Positions 5,332-9,338 of a stretch of DNA of 9,338 bases are shown one piece after another. Source of the stretch: an uncultured Collinsella sp. (GTDB lineage Bacteria > Actinomycetota > Coriobacteriia > Coriobacteriales > Coriobacteriaceae); NCBI GenBank assembly GCA_958439775.1, contig CAUBWQ010000026.1, positions 1 through 9,338 of the forward strand. Direction: 5' to 3'. Positions within the stretch are counted from its first letter, which is position 1, and each line of letters opens with the position of its first letter. Made by a program: the position numbers and the translations under genes. The notes beneath the pieces are model-generated. The model was not told the origin of the DNA, searched no databases, and saw only the letters and a program-made list of their open reading frames with translations.

Positions 5332-6516
5332 ATGGAAGGCGCGATGCAAATCGAGGAGAACGGCCAGGGAACGCTCCGCAATAATCTATCGGGGAAATTG
5401 GCTTACTATTCGTTTTTTCCAACGCCCTTGCAATCCCCCCGGCAGCTAAACCTCACCGAGGAAACCTATCGCACGCTTTCCGCATGCTCACGAAAGCTTG
5501 GAGAGCTTGAAGGCATGCTCTACTTTGTTCCCAACGCCGACATGTATCTGGCAATGTACGTGCGCAAAGAAGCGCTCCTTTCTTCGCAAATTGAGGGAAC
5601 CCAGTGCACGTTTGACGACCTACTTAGTCCATCGCAAACACAACTCCATCATAAAGATGTCGCAGACGTCGTGAATTACGTCCGTGCTGTCGACCGCGGC
5701 GTAGAACTGCTCAAAAAGATGCCCTTGTGCACGAGACTTCTTAGGCAAGTTCATGCAGTCCTGCTGGACGGAGTGCGCGGAACGGAGAAGAATCCAGGCG
5801 AGCTGCGCTCCTCACAAAACTGGATTGGCCCCTCAGGCTGCACCATTGCAACCGCATCGTTTGTCCCTCCAAACATTGAAGATTTGAGCAACACGCTCCA
5901 GGACCTCGAACGCTTTATCAATGAGCCTCAAGTCGAAATGGATCCGATTGTGCGGGCGGCGCTCGTCCATTACCAATTTGAAACTGCCCATCCATTCCTA
6001 GACGGAAACGGTCGCCTGGGCAGGCTTCTCATTACATTTATGCTCATCAATGATGGCGTTCTTCATTCTTGCTTGTTCTATCCATCGTTCCAATTCAAGA
6101 AAAATCGAAGCGAGTACTACCGGCAACTCACATCCGTAAGGGAGAGAGGCACTTACGAGGAATGGATAGAGTTTTTCTGCAACAGTCTTCTCGAGAGTGC
6201 GAAGGACTCGGTAGGGTCTTTAAAAAACCTTGTTGACCTCCATAACCGTTCCACAGCAACCATTACCGAAAATCTCGGAAGGACCGCTGCAAACGGGCAA
6301 AGGCTGTTAGGCATTCTTGAAGAGCACCCCATCGTCGACACCGCATTCATCGCTGCCCAACTTGATATCGGCAGGAGTACCGCGAGCTCGCTCGTCAAAT
6401 CATTTGAAGAATTGGGTATCCTCCGTCCGCTCGACGAGTCAAGACAGAGATACCGGCAGTACGGGTATGAAGAGTATCTTTCGATTCTCAGGGAAGACGC
6501 CGAGCCGATTAGATAG
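5332..6516 (+). CDS. Fic-family AMP-transferase with N-terminal inhibitory helix and C-terminal winged helix
   Basis: Fic enzymes transfer AMP (sometimes other groups) from a nucleotide to hydroxyl side chains of target proteins. The 394-residue product has the full three-part layout: a Fic N-terminal domain (about 20-105), the Fic core (about 115-265) with the intact motif HPFLDGNGRLGR at 220-231 (catalytic His220), and a winged helix (about 325-385). The motif SSQIEG at 84-89 matches the inhibitory [S/T]xxxE[G/N] signature, with Glu88 expected to block ATP, so this is a self-inhibited (class II) type. No separate antitoxin is encoded beside it. The start is uncertain: ATG 5332 gives 394 residues, while ATG 5344 has GGAAGG 4 nt upstream and gives 390. 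The gene is visibly more A+T-rich than its neighbours and bracketed by direct repeats, suggesting transfer. The target protein cannot be predicted. Confidence 0.92.
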   Translation: MEGAMQIEENGQGTLRNNLSGKLAYYSFFPTPLQSPRQLNLTEETYRTLSACSRKLGELEGMLYFVPNADMYLAMYVRKEALLSSQIEGTQCTFDDLLSPSQTQLHHKDVADVVNYVRAVDRGVELLKKMPLCTRLLRQVHAVLLDGVRGTEKNPGELRSSQNWIGPSGCTIATASFVPPNIEDLSNTLQDLERFINEPQVEMDPIVRAALVHYQFETAHPFLDGNGRLGRLLITFMLINDGVLHSCLFYPSFQFKKNRSEYYRQLTSVRERGTYEEWIEFFCNSLLESAKDSVGSLKNLVDLHNRSTATITENLGRTAANGQRLLGILEEHPIVDTAFIAAQLDIGRSTASSLVKSFEELGILRPLDESRQRYRQYGYEEYLSILREDAEPIR

Positions 6517-6539
6517 GCATCGCAACCCAGGCAAATTAA

Positions 6540-6607
6540 AGCGAGCGTGGATAATCTCCCACTTTGAGCCTGCACACAGGCCAAAAACGGGAGATTATCC
6601 ACGCTCA
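6540..6607. repeat. 68-bp hairpin repeat, downstream copy flanking fic
   Basis: The arms at 6543-6560 and 6589-6606 are 18 bp and perfectly complementary around a 28-nt loop, which itself contains GCCTG/CAGGC (6568-6572 with 6577-6581) closed by CACA. It is a direct repeat of 5101-5168. It starts 24 nt after the fic stop and could block transcription from either side, although no T-run adjoins it. Confidence 0.88.
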
Positions 6608-6611
6608 TTCC

Positions 6612-6667
6612 TGACTAGTCATTTAAGAACGTCCCCAATGACTACTCTAAGAACGTCCCCAATGACT
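6612..6667. repeat. Two further copies of the 19-bp GTCCCCAA repeat
   Basis: Exact units AAGAACGTCCCCAATGACT lie at 6625-6643 and 6649-6667, 24 nt apart. A TGACTAGTCA palindrome (6612-6621) precedes them, and AGTCATT (6617-6623) can pair with AATGACT (6637-6643). The first unit and its left context match 3200-3224 over 25 nt without a difference. The rest of the gap up to 6732 shows nothing I can assign. Confidence 0.75.
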
Positions 6668-6746
6668 ACTCCGGCATCGCCGATGTTTCGGCAACGACAG
6701 CGAGCGAGCCGCATTCGGAGCAAGACGACGCCGCAGGTAGAGAACG

Positions 6747-6861
6747 GACAGCGAGCGGGTCGCATTTGAGACAAGGTGACGTGAAACGAAAGGGCGCTGA
6801 CCTTCTGGTCGCGCCCTTGAAGTTGAACGTCAGATTGTCCAAATGCGGCCCGCGCAGCGTC
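6747..6861 (-). terminator. Large 115-bp hairpin element, copy B (probable terminator of pyrE)
   Basis: The plan is the same as at 3283-3398. The central stem pairs 6790-6802 with 6807-6818 (12 bp, one bulged T6798, TTCT loop). TGACGT (6777-6782) pairs with ACGTCA (6827-6832), GACAA with TTGTC, and CGCATTTG with CAAATGCG, continuing to GAC/GTC at the ends. On the minus strand the central stem is followed by TTTCGTTTC, an imperfect T-tract. The arms differ from copy A yet still pair, the tip GACC-TTCT-GGTC is identical, and the bulge is at the same place. The shared sequence beginning GCAGGTAGAGAA (6733) precedes it. Confidence 0.7.
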
Positions 6862-6866
6862 GAGCC

Positions 6867-6894
6867 GTTACGCGGGTTGGTAAACCCGCGTAAC
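6867..6894 (-). other. 12-bp stem-loop directly after the pyrE stop codon
   Basis: GTTACGCGGGTT (6867-6878) pairs perfectly with 6883-6894 around a 4-nt loop and begins 3 nt after the pyrE TAG. It is the counterpart of 3403-3431. The extra G-C pair relative to that copy is matched on both arms, so the pairing itself appears to be kept. Confidence 0.7.
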
Positions 6895-6897
6895 TAC

Positions 6898-7581
6898 CTA
6901 CTCCCGAGCTCCGTACTGCTCGTAGTAGGCGTCGATGGCGGTCTTGAGCTCGTCGTCGATGACAACCTTGCCGTCGATCTCGTGGTTGTAGAGGGTCTCG
7001 ACGACCTCAGCCATGGAGACGATGCTCGCGACGGGGAAACCGTACTTGGCCTCGATCTCCTGCTGCGCGGTGGTCACACCGCCCTTGCCGACCTCCATGC
7101 GGTTGAGGGACACGATCAGGCCCTTGATCTCGACATCGGCAGCAGCCTTGACCTTGGGATAGGTCTCGTCGATGGACTTGCCGCTGGTGGTAACGTCCTC
7201 GACCATGACCACACGGTCGCCGTCCTTGGGCTCATAACCCAGCAGGTTGCCCTTATCGGCACCGTGGTCCTTGGCCTCCTTGCGGTCGCAGCAGTACTTG
7301 ACCTCCTTGCCGTACAGCTCGTGGTAGGCAATTGCGGTCACGACGGCCAGCGGAATACCCTTGTAGGCCGGTCCAAACAGCACATCAAAGTCGTCGCCAA
7401 AGTTATCGTGGATGGCCTGGGCGTAATACTCGCCCAGCTTCTTGAGCTGATAGCCCGTCACGTAAGCGCCGGCGTTCATAAAGAACGGGGACTGACGGCC
7501 GCTCTTGAGCGTAAAGCTGCCGAACTTAAGGACGTCGGACTCGACCATAAACTTGATGAACTCTTGCTTGTAAGCCTCCAT
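6898..7581 (-). CDS. pyrE: Orotate phosphoribosyltransferase
   Basis: PyrE joins orotate to PRPP to make OMP, the fifth step of de novo UMP synthesis, in the cytoplasm. The 227-residue product has the normal type-I phosphoribosyltransferase layout: GSFTLKSGRQSPFFMN near residues 21-36 (orotate side), FGPAYKGIP at 69-77, the flexible catalytic loop DRKEAKDHG at 99-107, and the PRPP-binding motif VVMVEDVTTSGKSI at 124-137 with its acidic pair. The start at 7581 is supported by AGGAG 5 nt upstream. No other pyrimidine gene is adjacent. I found no convincing promoter among the roughly 130 bases upstream. The gene ends in the hairpin module described at 6747-6894. A broader PRPP-family role is unlikely given the orotate-type loop. 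Confidence 0.93.
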   Translation of the reverse strand: MEAYKQEFIKFMVESDVLKFGSFTLKSGRQSPFFMNAGAYVTGYQLKKLGEYYAQAIHDNFGDDFDVLFGPAYKGIPLAVVTAIAYHELYGKEVKYCCDRKEAKDHGADKGNLLGYEPKDGDRVVMVEDVTTSGKSIDETYPKVKAAADVEIKGLIVSLNRMEVGKGGVTTAQQEIEAKYGFPVASIVSMAEVVETLYNHEIDGKVVIDDELKTAIDAYYEQYGARE

Positions 7582-7711
7582 GCGGGCTCCTCTCGTAATC
7601 GCGTACGTGCCTTCCAGTTTAGCGCAGGCGAAGCGTCGATGCGGGCGCGCTTTGGGGCCACGGCATTCTGTAAAGGCTTTGTCAGGGGGAATGGTTTTCC
7701 GAACAATGGGG

Positions 7712-7740
7712 TTGACATGTCAAACCCCCTCATCAAGAAT
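7712..7740 (+). promoter_or_regulatory. Probable promoter of the Mg2+ ATPase gene with a palindromic operator
   Basis: A perfect TTGACA (7712-7717) is followed after 17 nt by AAGAAT (7735-7740, four of six consensus positions), placing transcription start near 7747 and giving a leader of about 270 nt. The -35 hexamer is the left half of the perfect palindrome TTGACATGTCAA (7712-7723), flanked by GGGG and, after one extra A, CCCC. A dimeric repressor could bind there. Confidence 0.5.
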
Positions 7741-7807
7741 ACGGGCGGATTAAAAAGGGGCACGAGATACCCAAAGCGCGCTGCGCTCAGCCTTTAGGAG
7801 GTGTGCC

Positions 7808-7879
7808 ATGGAAGGCAGTCCTAGTCGAAAAACCTGCATGTCGCCCTCGGCACGCCGCGAGGACTCCGCACACGCATAA
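7808..7879 (+). CDS. Putative 23-residue leader peptide upstream of the Mg2+ ATPase
   Basis: AGGAGG (7796-7801) lies 6 nt before ATG 7808, the best ribosome-binding site in this gap; TAA is at 7877-7879. The peptide begins MEGSPSRKTC and ends ARREDSAHA. It contains two prolines (residues 5 and 13) and an Arg-Arg-Glu-Asp cluster. It matches no family I know. Its position inside the leader of an MgtA-type ATPase recalls the proline-containing leader ORF of Salmonella mgtA, where ribosome behaviour at low Mg2+ decides downstream transcription. Codons 8 onward overlap the 5' arm of a long stem ending in a T-tract (7828-7970), so its translation would interfere with that stem. The ORF and its binding site are seen directly; the regulatory role is inferred. 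Confidence 0.5.
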   Translation: MEGSPSRKTCMSPSARREDSAHA

Positions 7880-7970
7880 ACGCCACCGGCAGATCGCCAA
7901 AACCACCGCAAAGGCGCGCTGCACCCTTTGTGGGCTCAAGAGCTTGACGTGAGCGACATCTAGGTTTTTT
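7828..7970 (+). promoter_or_regulatory. Candidate attenuator / RNA switch in the leader of the Mg2+ ATPase gene
   Basis: Bases 7828-7844 pair with 7953-7969 over 17 positions, with one C-C mismatch and one G-T wobble. The 3' arm runs straight into T6 (7965-7970), so the stem has the form of an intrinsic terminator with a large internal region. Inside are a hairpin at 7845-7862 (CCTCG/CGAGG), a 9-bp hairpin at 7906-7914 with 7925-7933, and a competing pairing of GCTC (7934-7937) with GAGC (7951-7954) that would break the base of the long stem. I cannot say whether it matches a known Mg2+ riboswitch. Confidence 0.55.
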
Positions 7971-8018
7971 GAAGCAAATACGACACGTACGCTAACTCCC
8001 CTCAACAAGGAGGACCCT

Positions 8019-9338
8019 ATGCTGATGCTCAAAACCGTCCCGGTACTCGAAGCCATCTCCAAGCGCCGCCGCACGGCGCGCCCTGCCGCTCATACCGGCC
8101 TGTCCAAGAACACCATATTCGCCGCCACCCATAGTGCCGAGGACGCCCTCGTACTGCTTGACGCCACGGCAAACGGCCTCACCGTCGAGCAGGCAACTGA
8201 GCGCCTGAACGCCGTCGGCCCCAACACCATCGAGGCAACGACCAAAACGCTCGCCCGCCGCATCGCCGACGCGTTCATCGATCCCTTCGCCGGCATCCTC
8301 GCCGCGCTCGCACTGGTCTCGCTCTACATCGACGTGCTCGCCGTGCCCGAACCGCAGCGCGACCCCTCCACGGTCATCGTCATCGGCACCATGCTGCTGG
8401 TATCGGGCGGCATGAAGTTTATCCAGGAAGCCCGCAGCGGCAATGCGGCCGAGGCCCTCAAGGACCTGGTCTCCAACACTTGCACCGCCCTGCGCGACGG
8501 CGAGCGCATCGAGATCCCCTTCGACGAGCTCGTCCCCGGCGATGTAATCCGCCTCTCTGCCGGCGATATGGTGCCGGCAGATGCCCGCATCATCACCGCG
8601 CGCGACCTGTTTGTGATCGAGTCCGCACTCACCGGCGAGAGCGAGGCCGTCGAGAAGACCACCGCCGCCACCGTCGTCGAGGGCGCCGACGGCTCCGCAC
8701 TACCACTCTCTGCCTGCAAGAACATCGTCTTTACCGGCACCTCCGTGCAAAACGGCGCCGCCATGGCGCTTGTCGTTGCCACAGGCTCGGACACCTACCT
8801 GGGCGGCATCGCCAAGATGCTCAACGGGCGCGGCGAAAAGAGCGCGTTTGACCGCGGCGTCTCGAGCGTCTCCATGTTGCTCGTACGCCTGATGCTCGTT
8901 ATGGCGCCGGCCGTCTTTGCCATCAACGCCGCCACCAAGGGCAACGTCATCGACGCGCTGCTGTTCGCCACGAGCGTGGCCGTGGGCATCACGCCGCAGA
9001 TGCTTCCCGTCATCGTGACCACGAGCCTGTCGCAGGGCGCCAAGGACCTCGCCCGTCGCCAGGTTATCGTCAAGGAGCTGCCGGCGATTCAAAACCTCGG
9101 AGCGATGGACGTCCTGTGCTGCGACAAGACCGGCACCCTCACCGAAGACCGCATCGTGCTCGAGCGCTACCTCAACACCGATGGCAACGAGGACGCGCGC
9201 GTGCTGCGCCATGCGTTTTTGAACAGCTTCTTCCAGACCGGCCTCAAAAATCTTATCGACCTGGCCGTAATCGACCGTGCCGATGTGCCGCCCTCGACCG
9301 TCGTGCCCGATTCTCTGCTGGGACAGAGTCTGCGCGAC
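8019..9338 (+). CDS. mgtA: Mg2+-importing P-type ATPase (MgtA/MgtB type), 3' end missing
   Basis: A P3-type cation ATPase of the cytoplasmic membrane that uses ATP to bring in Mg2+. The 440 codons present are about half of the usual roughly 900 and stay open to the right edge. They cover the cytoplasmic N-terminus (residues 1-85), the first membrane pair (about 90-140), the actuator domain with LTGES (Thr-Gly-Glu-Ser at 205-208), the next membrane pair with VGITPQMLP at 322-330 in the ion path, and the phosphorylation site CDKTGTLT (Asp369). The segments around AIQNLGAMDVLCCDKTGTLTED are typical of MgtA rather than of Ca2+ or heavy-metal pumps. ATG 8019 has AAGGAGGA 5 nt upstream; the in-frame ATG at 8025 is worse spaced. 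A CCTC (8000-8003) could pair with the GAGG of the binding site. The leader carries a small ORF and a possible attenuator. Confidence 0.93.
   Translation, partial: MLMLKTVPVLEAISKRRRTARPAAHTGLSKNTIFAATHSAEDALVLLDATANGLTVEQATERLNAVGPNTIEATTKTLARRIADAFIDPFAGILAALALVSLYIDVLAVPEPQRDPSTVIVIGTMLLVSGGMKFIQEARSGNAAEALKDLVSNTCTALRDGERIEIPFDELVPGDVIRLSAGDMVPADARIITARDLFVIESALTGESEAVEKTTAATVVEGADGSALPLSACKNIVFTGTSVQNGAAMALVVATGSDTYLGGIAKMLNGRGEKSAFDRGVSSVSMLLVRLMLVMAPAVFAINAATKGNVIDALLFATSVAVGITPQMLPVIVTTSLSQGAKDLARRQVIVKELPAIQNLGAMDVLCCDKTGTLTEDRIVLERYLNTDGNEDARVLRHAFLNSFFQTGLKNLIDLAVIDRADVPPSTVVPDSLLGQSLRD

Noticed and set aside
5101..6607. Integron-type attC sites around fic
   Set aside because: The hairpin repeats lack recognisable attC core boxes and no integrase is present. 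The cassette idea is kept only in general form.
6766..7797. Long plus-strand open frame of 343 codons opposite pyrE
   Set aside because: It is the antisense of a clear pyrE gene and of two intergenic regions. Its product is low-complexity Leu/Val/Asp-rich, as expected of a complementary frame in high-G+C DNA, and it has no supported start signal.
8982..9008. Gln327 in VGITPQMLP, instead of the Glu seen in E. coli MgtA, as a sign of altered ion selectivity
   Set aside because: From general knowledge, Gln at this position is common in MgtA-type ATPases of other Gram-positive bacteria, so it is probably normal family variation.

Overview
The window looks like a stretch of chromosome from a high-G+C Gram-positive bacterium, most likely a gut coriobacterium such as Collinsella. 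That placement is an inference from codon use, from the gene set (hydrogenase maturation, a stand-alone glucose-type PTS IIA protein, an MgtA-type ATPase) and from the repeat-rich gaps between genes. No marker gene in the window proves it.

Layout. (1) Positions 1-2136 carry two [NiFe]-hydrogenase maturation genes on the plus strand: hypD, cut by the window's left edge, and a complete hypE ending in the functional PRIC tail. HypD is the Fe-S scaffold on which the Fe(CN)2CO unit is assembled; HypE makes the cyanide ligands. (2) Positions 2241-2909 encode a HAD-family phosphatase. (3) Positions 2910-3433 hold no gene but are packed with palindromes, a 19-bp direct repeat and a large structured element. 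(4) Two minus-strand genes follow, a small lipoprotein (3434-3991) and a glucose-type PTS IIA protein (4228-4764), each with its own promoter. (5) A visibly more A+T-rich Fic-family gene (5332-6516, plus strand) has an unusual operator/promoter region and sits between two directly repeated 68-bp hairpin sequences, so it looks like an acquired cassette. (6) Positions 6517-6897 hold a second copy of the large structured module, ending next to the stop codon of pyrE (6898-7581, minus strand). (7) An Mg2+-transporting P-type ATPase (8019 to the right edge, plus strand) has a long leader containing a small ORF with an ideal ribosome-binding site.

The most interesting signals are in non-coding DNA. 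First, the leader of the Mg2+ ATPase gene can form a 17-position stem between the inside of the small ORF and a segment running into a T6 tract about 110 nt downstream. This is the layout of a translation-coupled attenuator. Second, two unrelated minus-strand genes end in the same 3' module: a 12-13-bp hairpin 2-3 nt after the stop codon, then a 115-116-bp imperfect hairpin. The paired arms differ in sequence between the two copies but still pair, and both keep the GACC-TTCT-GGTC tip and a single-base bulge at the same place. Third, the fic promoter is covered by interleaved perfect inverted repeats, which fits autoregulation by the protein's own C-terminal winged helix.
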